This document shows positions 36,190 through 44,924 of a stretch of DNA of 55,377 bases, piece after piece. The notes under the pieces were generated by a model. It did no database searches. It was not told where the DNA came from and saw only the letters and a program-made list of their open reading frames with translations. Positions within the stretch are counted from its first letter, which is position 1. Each line of letters starts with the position of its first letter. The stretch covers positions 1 to 55,377 of the forward strand of contig CAIOJO010000121.1 of the NCBI GenBank assembly GCA_903858635.1, read 5' to 3'. A program made the position numbers and the translations under genes. The stretch is from an uncultured Telmatospirillum sp. GTDB lineage: Bacteria; Pseudomonadota; Alphaproteobacteria; Rhodospirillales; Magnetospirillaceae.

Positions 36190-36340
36190 GGTCGCGTAAT
36201 TTTCACGGGGACTTCTGCCTGGCCCGCCTGGGAAGGTCGACCGTCCCAGGTCGAATTCGAGGGCTGGATAGAGCCCGGGCGGCGAGTTCATTTCGGTGGC
36301 CAGCGGTTTGGCCCGTCGGGCCCGCGAAGTATTTTCGTAA
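36190..36340 (+). pseudogene. Decayed second copy of the Hsp70-like gene
   Basis: Three collinear blocks match the Hsp70-like gene at 2330-3625. GACTTCTGCCTGGCCCGCCTGGG (36210-36232) resembles the phosphate-2 region near 2928. GAATTCGAGGGCTGGATAGA (36252-36271) resembles 3380-3399. A block from about 36278 to the TAA at 36340 matches 3564-3625, including 29 identical bases. The intervening parts are deleted and the frames no longer join. The remnant lies in the 327-base gap between the aldehyde dehydrogenase and the NUDIX gene. No full-length product can be made. Confidence 0.75.
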
Positions 36341-36356
36341 TTGGGCGGCCAGGCAA

Positions 36357-36980
36357 TCACGCGCGTCGGACAATGCCCGCCGGCACATGCGTGACGCCGT
36401 AATCGGCCGCCTCGGGAATATGGATGACCTGTCCGTCGGGCGTGTCCTGCCATTCCGGCGTGACGGCGACGATGGTCGCCGCCGCGGCGGCCGCCAGCGC
36501 CTCATCGACCGTGTTCCAGCGGCACAGCTTGAGCAGGTTCATATGGGTCGCCAGCACCAGACTGTGGTGCCCGGCGGCCGCCCCGGCCAGCAGGAGGGCC
36601 GGCGTCGTACACACCAATTCGGTCACCTCGTCCGGGGATGCCTTGGCGATCTGGTCTTGCGGGGTCCGGGCGGCGAAGAACCAGGTGTCGAACCGTTTGG
36701 GGCGATCGGCCGGGGTGATCCAGTGGGCGAACGGCACCAGGGCTTGATGGTCGACACGAATGCCGCATTCCTCGATGGCTTCGCGGACCGCCGCCGCTCG
36801 CAATGCCTGCGCCGGAACATCGCCGTCGCCGGGGTCGACCTTGCCGCCCGGAAAAACCAGGGCACCCGCCGCGAAGCTGGCATCTGGGCGCCGCTGCGTC
36901 ATCAGCACCTCGAGGCCGGCCGCGCCATCGCGGAGAAGGATCAGCGAGGCAGCGGCAATGGGCGTAGCGGGCTGGGGCAT
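36357..36980 (-). CDS. NUDIX hydrolase
   Basis: The 207-residue product carries a NUDIX box in expanded form: FPGGKVDPGDGD, then REAIEECGI with the metal-binding REAxEE. The long insert between the halves is typical of the NUDT7/NUDT19-like group, which includes CoA and acyl-CoA diphosphatases. This would fit the acyl-CoA operon next door, though substrate choice cannot be read from sequence. The ATG at 36980 gives the family N-terminus; the longer open frame upstream to 37187 overlaps the promoter of the regulator gene. Confidence 0.82.
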   Translation of the reverse strand: MPQPATPIAAASLILLRDGAAGLEVLMTQRRPDASFAAGALVFPGGKVDPGDGDVPAQALRAAAVREAIEECGIRVDHQALVPFAHWITPADRPKRFDTWFFAARTPQDQIAKASPDEVTELVCTTPALLLAGAAAGHHSLVLATHMNLLKLCRWNTVDEALAAAAAATIVAVTPEWQDTPDGQVIHIPEAADYGVTHVPAGIVRRA

Positions 36981-37131
36981 CGTCAATTTCCTTCTGCCAC
37001 GGGGAAACCCATCAATACACCAGCCAGGGCGGTTCTTCCGCATGAAGCGTTGGCGAAGCGATTCGGCGCTTGCGCTGATACCCGCCACCGATCCAGGCGC
37101 AATCCCATTCGCTCTGGACAGCCTCTTTTGC

Positions 37132-37143
37132 ATTGTATACCGT
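37132..37143. promoter_or_regulatory. Possible GntR-type operator
   Basis: ATTGTATACCGT, containing the palindrome GTATAC, lies 38 bases before the GntR/FCD gene. It resembles the TTGTATACAA type of site bound by several FCD regulators. Autoregulation is plausible, but only one half matches well. Confidence 0.25.
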
Positions 37144-37180
37144 ACACGGAACGCGGAATACAAAGCGAGGCGCGAGCCCG

Positions 37181-37876
37181 ATGGCAACCCTCAAGGCCCT
37201 TGATCGACCACCGTCGTTGCGGGATCGCGCTTACGACAGCCTGCGCGAATACCTGCGCTCGGGTGCATTGGTCGGTGGGCAGCCGCTGCAGGAGGATCGC
37301 CTGGCGACGCTCCTCGGCGTGTCGCGCACCCCGGTCCGTGACGCCCTCACCCGTCTGGCCAGCGAAGGTTTCCTCGAATCCGACGGCCGTGGTTTCGTCG
37401 TCCCCTCGCTGACCGAGGAGGATGTCGAGGACATTTACGAGCTGCGGCTGATGCTCGAGCCGGAGGCACTGCGGGGGGTGGTCGCGCGGACCGGTGATCG
37501 GACGCTGTTTCAGCCCCTTCACGACAGCCTGGCGGAGATGGAGTCGGCGAACGCCGCGGACGAGGCCCAGGCATTCATGGATGCCAACTACCGCTATCGC
37601 GCCGCCTGGATGGCGCTGGTGTGCAATCGCAAGCTCTTGCGGGCGATCGAGCTGTATGCCGATCACGTGCGTCATCTGCGGTCGCTGACGCTAGACAATC
37701 GGGAAATCCGGGAAGTGGTGCTGCGGGGGCTGCGGCGCCTTGCGGCGGCCATGGAGGCAGCCGATGGCGACGCTGCCGCTGCCGCCATGCGGGCGCATCT
37801 GCTTGAGGCCAAGCGAATCCTGCTCGAAGCGCGCAACCGAAATCTCAGCGGTGGTGATGGTGGCGGCGCAAGCTGA
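37181..37876 (+). CDS. GntR-family transcriptional regulator, FCD domain
   Basis: The 231-residue protein has an N-terminal winged helix (about 12-75) with LQEDRLATLLGVSRTPVRDAL, and an FCD ligand domain (about 85-215) whose DANYRYRAAW, DHVRHLR and MRAHL segments supply the metal-binding Asp/His set. FCD regulators usually repress an adjacent catabolic operon until an acid intermediate binds. The operon at 37997-53934 on the same strand is the obvious target. ATG 37181 is preferred to 37133, which lies within the likely operator. Confidence 0.87.
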   Translation: MATLKALDRPPSLRDRAYDSLREYLRSGALVGGQPLQEDRLATLLGVSRTPVRDALTRLASEGFLESDGRGFVVPSLTEEDVEDIYELRLMLEPEALRGVVARTGDRTLFQPLHDSLAEMESANAADEAQAFMDANYRYRAAWMALVCNRKLLRAIELYADHVRHLRSLTLDNREIREVVLRGLRRLAAAMEAADGDAAAAAMRAHLLEAKRILLEARNRNLSGGDGGGAS

Positions 37877-37982
37877 AATTCCTTACGGCGCCTTTTGGCG
37901 CACGCCGTTCACCCGCTGGCAGGGCGCCTTCGACACGGCGATGGCGGTGGTCCTCCGGATGTCCGACCACGGTGCGGCGTAA
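37857..37982 (+). pseudogene. Thiolase N-terminal remnant
   Basis: A 41-codon frame contains AEIPYGAFWRTPFTRWQG, which closely matches the conserved N-terminus of a thiolase-like family (IPYG-x-x-W-x-TPF-x-RWQG). It then runs into unrelated sequence and stops at 37982, so about 90 percent of a thiolase is missing. It overlaps the end of the GntR gene and precedes the ligase by 14 bases. It is probably a deletion scar of a thiolase once part of the operon; a leader peptide role cannot be excluded. Confidence 0.55.
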
Positions 37983-37996
37983 CAGGGGGACTGCGG

Positions 37997-39529
37997 ATGG
38001 ATCTCTCGAACTGGATCGATCGCTGGGCCGGGTTCGTACCGGGCAAGGCGGCTCTCCATTGCCCCCGAGAGATCATTACCTACCGGCAGTTCGCCGGCCG
38101 CATCGACCGCCTGACCGCCGTTCTCCGCCATCGCCTCGGCGTGCAGCGTGGCGATCGCGTCGCCTGGCTGGGCTACAGCCGCAGCGAAGCGCTGACCCTG
38201 TTATTCTGTTGTGCCCGTTTGGGCGCCATCTTCATGCCCCTGAACTGGCGTCTGGCGCCGCCCGAACATCGGCCGATGCTGGACGATGCCGGCCCGCGGG
38301 CGCTGTTCGTCGAGACCGATTTCCTTGCCGCCACGGAAACCATCTGCCGCACGGACGAGGTCTTCCGTCGTATCGCCGTCGGCGGCCCGCGGCCCGGCTG
38401 GCTCGACTACGGCACCCTGGTGGCCGAGGACGAACGCCTGGTGCGAGGGGCACAAGGCGCGGGTCCCGACGATCCGGTGGTCATCTGCTACACCTCGGGA
38501 ACGACCGGCCTTCCCAAAGGCGCCGTGCTGACCCAGGGCAACCTGTTCTTCAACGCCGTCAACAGCGCGCATATGCACGACCTGACCAGCGGCGACCGGA
38601 TTCTGACGACGCTGCCGCTGTTCCATGTCGGCGGTCTCAACATCCAGACGCTCCCCGCCTTGCACAGCGGCGCCACCGTCGTCCTGCACCCCAAATTCGA
38701 TCCGGCGGCGGTCTTCGATGCCGTCGAGGCGGATCGGGCGACGCTGACCGTGCTGGTGCCGACCCAGATCCGGCTGTTGCTGGAGCATCGGCGCTGGGCG
38801 ACGGCCGACCTGTCGTCGCTGCGCTGCATCACCACCGGGTCCTCGGTGGTGCCGGAGGCCCTGATCCGCGCCGTTCAGGCGCGCGGCGTGCCGCTCATCC
38901 AGGTCTATGGTTCGACCGAGACCGGGCCGATCGCCACCTTCCAGCGCATCGCCGATGCCGAGCGCAAGCTCGGCTCGGCCGGCCATCCCGCCATCCATTG
39001 CGCGCTGCGCGTGGTCGACGTCAACGGAGCCGATCTGCCGGCCGGCGATGCCGGTGAAATCCTGGTCAAGGGGCCAAACGTCACCGGAGGTTACTGGAAC
39101 GACGTCGAGGCGACGGGGCGGGCCCTGCGCGACGGCTGGTTCCACACCGGCGACATCGGTCATTTCGACGACGACGGCTACCTGTACGTCGACGGCCGCG
39201 CCAAGGACATGATCATTTCCGGCGGCGAGAACATCTATCCCGCGGCTCTCGAAGGCCTGCTGGCGGAATGTCCCGACATCGTCGAGGCCGCCGTGGTCGG
39301 CCGCCCCGACGATCATTGGGGCGAGGTGGTGGTGGCGGTGGTGGTGCCGCGCCGGCCCAACCTGACGCGGCACGACGTGCTCGACCTGTTTGCCGGGCGG
39401 GTGGCCCGTTACAAGCACCCGCGCGACGTCATCTTCGTCGAGCAATTGCCGCGCAATGCCATGGGCAAGCTCAAGAAGGAAGAGATCCGCCGGCTGCTGG
39501 CCAAGGCCATGGAGGCGGAAAGCCGATGA
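37997..39529 (+). CDS. Acyl-CoA ligase (AMP-forming)
   Basis: The 510-residue enzyme has the P-loop YTSGTTGLPKGAV, the YGSTETGPI motif, the hinge DGWFHTGDIGHFDDDGYL...GRAKDMI and the catalytic Lys in NAMGKLKK. It activates a carboxylic acid to its CoA thioester. The absence of a membrane segment and the surrounding genes suggest a medium or short substituted acid. AGGGGGA lies upstream of ATG 37997. It probably provides the entry step of the operon. Confidence 0.9.
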   Translation: MDLSNWIDRWAGFVPGKAALHCPREIITYRQFAGRIDRLTAVLRHRLGVQRGDRVAWLGYSRSEALTLLFCCARLGAIFMPLNWRLAPPEHRPMLDDAGPRALFVETDFLAATETICRTDEVFRRIAVGGPRPGWLDYGTLVAEDERLVRGAQGAGPDDPVVICYTSGTTGLPKGAVLTQGNLFFNAVNSAHMHDLTSGDRILTTLPLFHVGGLNIQTLPALHSGATVVLHPKFDPAAVFDAVEADRATLTVLVPTQIRLLLEHRRWATADLSSLRCITTGSSVVPEALIRAVQARGVPLIQVYGSTETGPIATFQRIADAERKLGSAGHPAIHCALRVVDVNGADLPAGDAGEILVKGPNVTGGYWNDVEATGRALRDGWFHTGDIGHFDDDGYLYVDGRAKDMIISGGENIYPAALEGLLAECPDIVEAAVVGRPDDHWGEVVVAVVVPRRPNLTRHDVLDLFAGRVARYKHPRDVIFVEQLPRNAMGKLKKEEIRRLLAKAMEAESR

Positions 39530-39559
39530 CAAATTTCCTCGCTATTCTAGGTGTGAGAC

Positions 39560-41704
39560 ATGCGGCTTAAGATCGGCATCGACGTCGGCGGTACCTTCAC
39601 CGACTTCCTGGTCACCCAGGACGGCCGCGAGCCGGGCATCTTCAAGGTGCTGTCGACCCCGGCCGATCCATCCATCGCGGTGGTCGAAGGCCTGGCCGAA
39701 ATCGCCGCGGCGATGGATCCGCCGATGACGCTCGAGCAATTGGCGGCGTCCATCGACACCATCGTGCACGGCACCACGGTGACTACCAATGCGACCCTGA
39801 CCGGCAACGGCGCCAAGACCGGCCTGATCACCACCGCCGGGGTGCGTGACGCCCTGGAGATGCGTCGCGGCATTCGCGAGGAGCAATACAACAACCGCTT
39901 CACCAATGTGCCGCCGCTGGTCCGCCGCCACCTGCGCTGCGGCGTCGGCGGCCGGCTCGATCGCGACGGGCGCGAGGTGGAGCCGCTGCAGCTGTCCGAT
40001 GTCGAGGCGGCCATCGACCTGTTCAAAGCCGAACGGGTCGAGGCGGTGGCGATCTGCTTCATGAATTCCTTTGCCAATCCCGACCACGAGCGGCAGACGG
40101 CTGAACGGGTGCGCCGCGCGCTGCCGGAGGCCTATCTGACCGTCTCGACCGACCTGCTGCCCTCCATTCGCTTTTACGAACGGATCAGCACGACGGTGCT
40201 CAACTCCTATGTCGGGCCCAAGCTCAGCCATTACCTCGACCAGCTGCTCGACCGCCTGCGCGACATTGGCTTCTCTGGGCTGCTCCTGATCATGCAGTCG
40301 AACGGTGGCGTCATGGCCCCCGAGGTGGCGCGCGACAAGGCGGCGCTGACGCTCTTGTCGGGACCGGCCGCCGGTCCGGGGGCCGGCCTGTTCTACGCCC
40401 GCGCCCATGACTACAACCGCTGCATCACCGTCGACATGGGCGGCACCAGTTTCGAGGCGTCTCTCGCCGTCGATGCGCCGATCATGGTCAACGAGGGCGA
40501 TATCAGCCGCTATCGCATCGCCTTGCCGATGCTGGGCATCCATACCATCGGCGCCGGTGGCGGTTCGATCGGCTGGATCGACGAGGGTGGTCTGTTGCGC
40601 ATGGGACCGCAGAGCGCCGGCGCCGCTCCCGGCCCGGCCTGTTACGGCCTTGGCGGCAGGCTGCCCGCCTCGACCGACGCCAATCTGATCCTCGGCTATC
40701 TCGACCCCGGCTACTTCGCCGGTGGCAAGATGACGCTCGACCGCGCGGCTGCCGCCCGGGCGATCGAGGAGCACGTCGCCAAGCCGCTCGGCCTGTCGCT
40801 GGAGGCCGCGGCAGCCGGCATGTACCGCATCATCTGCACCAACATGGCGCAGGGCGTGCGCGAGGTGACCATCAAGCGCGGTTTCGATCCCCGCGAATTC
40901 CCCATCGTGGTGGCCGGCGGCGCCGGCCCCCTCCATTCCTGCCTGATCTGTGACGAGTTGGAGATTCCGTTGCAGATCGTGCCGCGCACCTCGTCGATCC
41001 TGTGCGCCTTCGGGATGTTGATGAGCGACTTGAAGCACGATCTGGTGCGGACCTTCGTCGCCCGCCTCGACGCCCTCGACTGGCCGCGTCTGCAAGACCT
41101 GGTCGACCAACTGGGTCGCGAGGGCGATCGGCTGCTCGATGAGGAGCGCATCCCGGTGCAAGACCGGCAGCGTTTCATCAAGTTCGATTGCCGGTACATC
41201 AAGCAGTTCCACGAGGTGAGCTTCGTCGTGCCGGAAGACGCCGTGCGACGGCGCGACGCGGCGGCCATCGCCCAGGCCTTCCATGCCGAGCATAACCGCA
41301 TGTTCGGCTATTCGCTGGAAGCGCAGAAGGTGCCGGTGGAGATCATCAACCTTCGCCTCCAGGCGGCAGGCCATGCCGCCAAGCCCGTCGTCACCCGCCA
41401 GCCTTGGTGCGGCGCGGCTGCCGACCACGCGCTGAAGGGCCGGCGCAACGTCTATATTCCCGATGAGAAGGTCTTCCGCGAGGTGCCGGTCTACGATGGC
41501 CATCGGCTTGGGCATGGCAACCGGGTGACGGGGCCGGCGATGATCGAGGAGGTGACCACCGCCGTCTTCGTCAGCGGCCATTACGATTGCATCTGCGACG
41601 CTTACGGTTCCTTCGTGGTCTACCGCAAGGACCGCGAGGATCTGGTCGCCTCCGTCCTCGAAGCCGACCGCGCCGCCTGCGTGCCGGCGATGCTTAGCGA
41701 GTGA
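39560..41704 (+). CDS. Hydantoinase/oxoprolinase family subunit A (HyuA-like; possible carboxylase subunit)
   Basis: The 714-residue protein has the ASKHA ATPase N-terminus GIDVGGTFTDFLV, the HGTTVTTNA segment, and later VDMGGTSFEASL and GAGGGSIGWID, typical of HyuA, 5-oxoprolinase and the acetone/acetophenone carboxylase large subunit. These ATP-dependent enzymes phosphorylate a lactam, imide or enol. It pairs with the HyuB-like gene that follows. The extra small zinc subunit of acetone carboxylase is not present, so ring hydrolysis and carboxylation remain equally open. Confidence 0.85.
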   Translation: MRLKIGIDVGGTFTDFLVTQDGREPGIFKVLSTPADPSIAVVEGLAEIAAAMDPPMTLEQLAASIDTIVHGTTVTTNATLTGNGAKTGLITTAGVRDALEMRRGIREEQYNNRFTNVPPLVRRHLRCGVGGRLDRDGREVEPLQLSDVEAAIDLFKAERVEAVAICFMNSFANPDHERQTAERVRRALPEAYLTVSTDLLPSIRFYERISTTVLNSYVGPKLSHYLDQLLDRLRDIGFSGLLLIMQSNGGVMAPEVARDKAALTLLSGPAAGPGAGLFYARAHDYNRCITVDMGGTSFEASLAVDAPIMVNEGDISRYRIALPMLGIHTIGAGGGSIGWIDEGGLLRMGPQSAGAAPGPACYGLGGRLPASTDANLILGYLDPGYFAGGKMTLDRAAAARAIEEHVAKPLGLSLEAAAAGMYRIICTNMAQGVREVTIKRGFDPREFPIVVAGGAGPLHSCLICDELEIPLQIVPRTSSILCAFGMLMSDLKHDLVRTFVARLDALDWPRLQDLVDQLGREGDRLLDEERIPVQDRQRFIKFDCRYIKQFHEVSFVVPEDAVRRRDAAAIAQAFHAEHNRMFGYSLEAQKVPVEIINLRLQAAGHAAKPVVTRQPWCGAAADHALKGRRNVYIPDEKVFREVPVYDGHRLGHGNRVTGPAMIEEVTTAVFVSGHYDCICDAYGSFVVYRKDREDLVASVLEADRAACVPAMLSE

Positions 41705-41709
41705 CCGCC

Positions 41710-43389
41710 ATGAGCACAGTCGATCCCATCCTGCTGTCCGTCTATGCCCGGACCTTCAAGTCGATTACCGACGAGATGTCGATCTCGGTGCAAAAGTCGA
41801 CGCGCTCCCCGATCCTCTGTGAGGCAAAGGATTTCGTCACCGGCCTTTACGATGCAAAAGGCAATATGCTGGAGCAGACAGAGAATCTTCCGATACTGGC
41901 TTTCTCGCTGGCTCCAGTGTGCAAATACATCATCGAATACTTTGGTGAGGAAATCTATCCGGGTGATGTCATCTTTCATAATGACGTCTTCAGCATGGGC
42001 AACCAGAACAACGACGTCGCCGTCTACAAACCGATCTTTTTCGACGGGAAACTGGTGGCGTGGTCGGCCGTCAAGGGCCATCAGGCCGATATCGGCGGTA
42101 ATGTCCCGGGCGGCTACAATCCCAACGCCACCGAAGTGTGGCAGGAGGCGCTGCGCATTCCCCCGGTGAAGGTCTACGAGAACGGAAAGTTCCGCAAAGA
42201 CGTCTGGGACCTGATCTTCGCCAATATCCGCTTCGACATCGTCCAGCACGACATGCGGGCGCAGATGGGGGCCTGCACGGTCGGCGAGCGCCGCATGCTC
42301 GACCTGTTGAAGAAATACGGGGTGCCTTCCTACGAGGCCCATAAGCAGGCGCTGTTCGAGGCGACGCGGCGCATGATGGAAGCGGAAATCGCCAAGATCC
42401 CGTCGGGAACCTACCGGGGCGAAGGCAGCGTCTATTTCGACGGCCATCACCTGGGCACCAAATTTACCATCCGGGTCAAGATCGTGGTCGACGGCCCGCG
42501 GATCCGCTTCGATTACAGCGAGACCGATCCGCAGACCGACGGTTTCGTCAATGGCACCTTCACCTCGTCGGCCTCGGCGACCGTGCTGACGCTTCTGCAG
42601 ATGGTCAATCCCGACATGCCGCATAACGAGGGCATGGTGCAGCCTATCGAGATCGTCATTCCCGAGGGGACGATCCTCAACGCCAGCTATCCGAAGGCCA
42701 CCACCTTCGGCAATCATCTCTGCCCGCCCAACGCCGACGCCATCATCCGCGCCTTGGCACCGGTGATTCCCGATCGGGTGACCGCCGGCTGGAACAATCT
42801 CCTGTGCTCGCTGACCACCGGCATCGATCCGGGCAATGGCGAGAAATACGTCGACATCGGCTTCATGGGGCTGAAGGGCGGCTCGGGCGCCATGCAGGGC
42901 ACCGACGGCTACGACCACATCGGCATGATCGACGCCTCGGGCGGCCTGCTCGACCAGGATTACGAAATGTTCGAGCAGACCACCCCGCATCGGCTGGTCA
43001 AACACGAATACATGCCCGACTCGGCCGGTCCCGGCCAGTGGCGCGGCGGTCTTGGCGTCGAGACCGTTTTCGTCATCGGATCAGACGACACGCAACTGGT
43101 GACCTTCGGCGACGGCGACTTCGAGCCGGCTTTCGGACTGTTCGGCGGCGGCGACGGCACCCTCAACCTGATCGACCTGACCTATCCCGACGGCACCCGT
43201 CTGGTGCCGAAGAACAAGGACCTGATCCGCGGCGTGCCGAAGGGGACGATCTACCACCAGATCGCCGGCGGCGGCGGCGGCTATGGCGATCCGGCCAAGC
43301 GCGATCGCACGCTGTTGGACAGAGAGGTGCAAGACGGAGTGATTACACCCGAGGCGGCCAAGGCGAAATACGGCTGGGGGGAGGCCTGA
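41710..43389 (+). CDS. Hydantoinase/oxoprolinase family subunit B (HyuB-like)
   Basis: The product begins with PILLSVYARTFKSITDEM and contains FHNDVFSMGNQNNDVAV, HQADIGGNVPGGY and GGGGGYGDP, all characteristic of HyuB/acetophenone carboxylase beta-type subunits. It completes the ATP-dependent hydrolase or carboxylase started by the previous gene. ATG 41710 is chosen; GTG at 41701 overlapping the HyuA stop would add three residues. The next gene starts three bases after its stop codon. Confidence 0.85.
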   Translation: MSTVDPILLSVYARTFKSITDEMSISVQKSTRSPILCEAKDFVTGLYDAKGNMLEQTENLPILAFSLAPVCKYIIEYFGEEIYPGDVIFHNDVFSMGNQNNDVAVYKPIFFDGKLVAWSAVKGHQADIGGNVPGGYNPNATEVWQEALRIPPVKVYENGKFRKDVWDLIFANIRFDIVQHDMRAQMGACTVGERRMLDLLKKYGVPSYEAHKQALFEATRRMMEAEIAKIPSGTYRGEGSVYFDGHHLGTKFTIRVKIVVDGPRIRFDYSETDPQTDGFVNGTFTSSASATVLTLLQMVNPDMPHNEGMVQPIEIVIPEGTILNASYPKATTFGNHLCPPNADAIIRALAPVIPDRVTAGWNNLLCSLTTGIDPGNGEKYVDIGFMGLKGGSGAMQGTDGYDHIGMIDASGGLLDQDYEMFEQTTPHRLVKHEYMPDSAGPGQWRGGLGVETVFVIGSDDTQLVTFGDGDFEPAFGLFGGGDGTLNLIDLTYPDGTRLVPKNKDLIRGVPKGTIYHQIAGGGGGYGDPAKRDRTLLDREVQDGVITPEAAKAKYGWGEA

Positions 43390-43392
43390 ACC

Positions 43393-44526
43393 ATGGACTT
43401 CGCCCTGCTCGACCATCAGGTGGCGATCCAGCAGACCTTCGCCCGCTTCGCCGACCGGGAGATCGCCCCCCAGGCCGCCGCCCTCGACGAGGCCCATGAA
43501 TTTCCGCGCGCGATCTTCCGCCAATTGGCCGATCTCGGCCTGTTCGGCATGCGCTATCCGGAGGAGGCCGGCGGCTCCGGCGTCGAATTGCTGTCGTTCT
43601 GCCTGGCGCTGGCCGAAATCGCCCGCGGCTCGCTGGCGGTGGCCGGGGCGGCCGCCATGCAGTCGCTGATGGGGACCAAGTTCCTGCACATGCTGGGTAA
43701 CGCGGAGATCCGTGCACGGCTGTTCCAGCCGGCTCTCAAGGGCGACAAGATCGGCGCCATCTGCATGACCGAGCCCAATGCCGGCAGCGACCTCGCCGGC
43801 ATCACTACCACGGCCGTCCAGGTGGACGGCGGGTGGCGCCTCAACGGCCAGAAGACATGGGTCACCTTGGCCCCGGTGGCCGATTTCTTCACCGTGTTCG
43901 CCAGGGCCGGCGACGAGAAGAAGCTCACCATTTTCCTGGTCGAGAAGGGTTTCGCCGGCCTCAGGGTGGGACGGCCGATCCACAAGATGGGGGTGTGGGC
44001 GCTGCCCACCTCGGAAGTCAGCTTCGAGGACTGCGTCGTTCCCGATACCCACCGCCTCAGCCACGAGGTGGGCGACGGCGAGCGGCATCTGAAGAAGCTG
44101 CTGGCCGAGATCCGCATCATCACCGGCGCCATGGGCCTCGGCGTGGCGCAAGCGGCCCTCGACGAAGCGGTGCGCTATGCCGGCGAGCGCCAGCAGTTCG
44201 GCAAGCCGATCAACCGCTTTCAGGCGGTGCAGCTCAAGCTGGCGGAAATGGCCACCGGCGTCGCGGTGGCCAGTCAGTTCGTCCGCTATGCCGCTTGGCT
44301 GTTCGACCAAGGGCGGCCGCATCACAAGGAGGCAGCGATGGCCAAGATGTTCGCCACCGAGACGGCGGCTTCGGTCTGCGATCAGGCCGCCCGGGTGCTG
44401 GCGTCATACGGCTTCGCCATGGAATATCCGGTGCAGCGCTATCTGCGCGACGTTCGCTTCACGCTGATCGGCGGCGGCACCTCGGAAATCCTCAAACTGG
44501 TCATCGCCAAGGAACTGGAGGGCTGA
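43393..44526 (+). CDS. Acyl-CoA dehydrogenase
   Basis: The 377-residue flavoprotein has the family motifs CMTEPNAGSDLAG, NGQKTWVT, GERQQFGKPI and a C-terminal RDVRFTLIGGGTSEI. The usual catalytic Glu of the C-terminal YEGT motif is Gly here (IGGGT), and the alternative Glu position of isovaleryl-CoA dehydrogenase is Ile (AEIR). The base must therefore come from elsewhere, or the reaction may be atypical. It probably desaturates a branched or dicarboxylic acyl-CoA. The electron acceptor ETF is not encoded here. Confidence 0.87.
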   Translation: MDFALLDHQVAIQQTFARFADREIAPQAAALDEAHEFPRAIFRQLADLGLFGMRYPEEAGGSGVELLSFCLALAEIARGSLAVAGAAAMQSLMGTKFLHMLGNAEIRARLFQPALKGDKIGAICMTEPNAGSDLAGITTTAVQVDGGWRLNGQKTWVTLAPVADFFTVFARAGDEKKLTIFLVEKGFAGLRVGRPIHKMGVWALPTSEVSFEDCVVPDTHRLSHEVGDGERHLKKLLAEIRIITGAMGLGVAQAALDEAVRYAGERQQFGKPINRFQAVQLKLAEMATGVAVASQFVRYAAWLFDQGRPHHKEAAMAKMFATETAASVCDQAARVLASYGFAMEYPVQRYLRDVRFTLIGGGTSEILKLVIAKELEG

Positions 44527-44531
44527 CGCGG

Positions 44532-44924
44532 ATGGATCGCAGAATTCGAGTGCTGCTGGCCAAACCCGGTCTCGACGGCCACGACCAGGGCGCCAAGGTG
44601 GTGGTCCGGGCGCTGATGGACGCCGGCTTCGAGGTCATCTACACCGGCCTGCGGCAAACCCCGGAGGCGGTGGCCAATGCCGCCCTCGAGGAAGGGGTCG
44701 ACGTGATCGGGCTGTCCTCGATGGCCGGGTCGCATCTGCCGTTCTGCCGCAAGCTGCGCGTCCTGCTCGAGCGGCATGAGCTGACCGACCGGCTGTGGCT
44801 GGTCGGCGGCAATATTCCGGCGCAGGATCACGACGCCCTGCGCGAATTGGGGGTCAAGGGCGTATTCGCCGCCGGTTCCAAGCTCGACGACATCGTCACC
44901 TTCATCAAGGCCAACGTGCAATGA
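44532..44924 (+). CDS. B12-binding small subunit of acyl-CoA mutase
   Basis: The 130-residue protein is a cobalamin-binding Rossmann domain with the D15-x-H17-x-x-G20 motif (DGHDQG), the lower axial His of the methylmalonyl-CoA mutase class. A later VGGNIP and a GVFAAGS segment complete the fold. It overlaps the mutase large subunit by four bases. Separate small subunits are typical of archaeal-type MCM and of isobutyryl- and 2-hydroxyisobutyryl-CoA mutases. Confidence 0.92.
   Translation: MDRRIRVLLAKPGLDGHDQGAKVVVRALMDAGFEVIYTGLRQTPEAVANAALEEGVDVIGLSSMAGSHLPFCRKLRVLLERHELTDRLWLVGGNIPAQDHDALRELGVKGVFAAGSKLDDIVTFIKANVQ

Noticed and set aside
39560-43389. HyuAB-like pair as a confirmed acetone or acetophenone carboxylase
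   Set aside because: The additional small subunits of those carboxylases are absent; sequence alone cannot separate carboxylase from lactam/hydantoin hydrolase.
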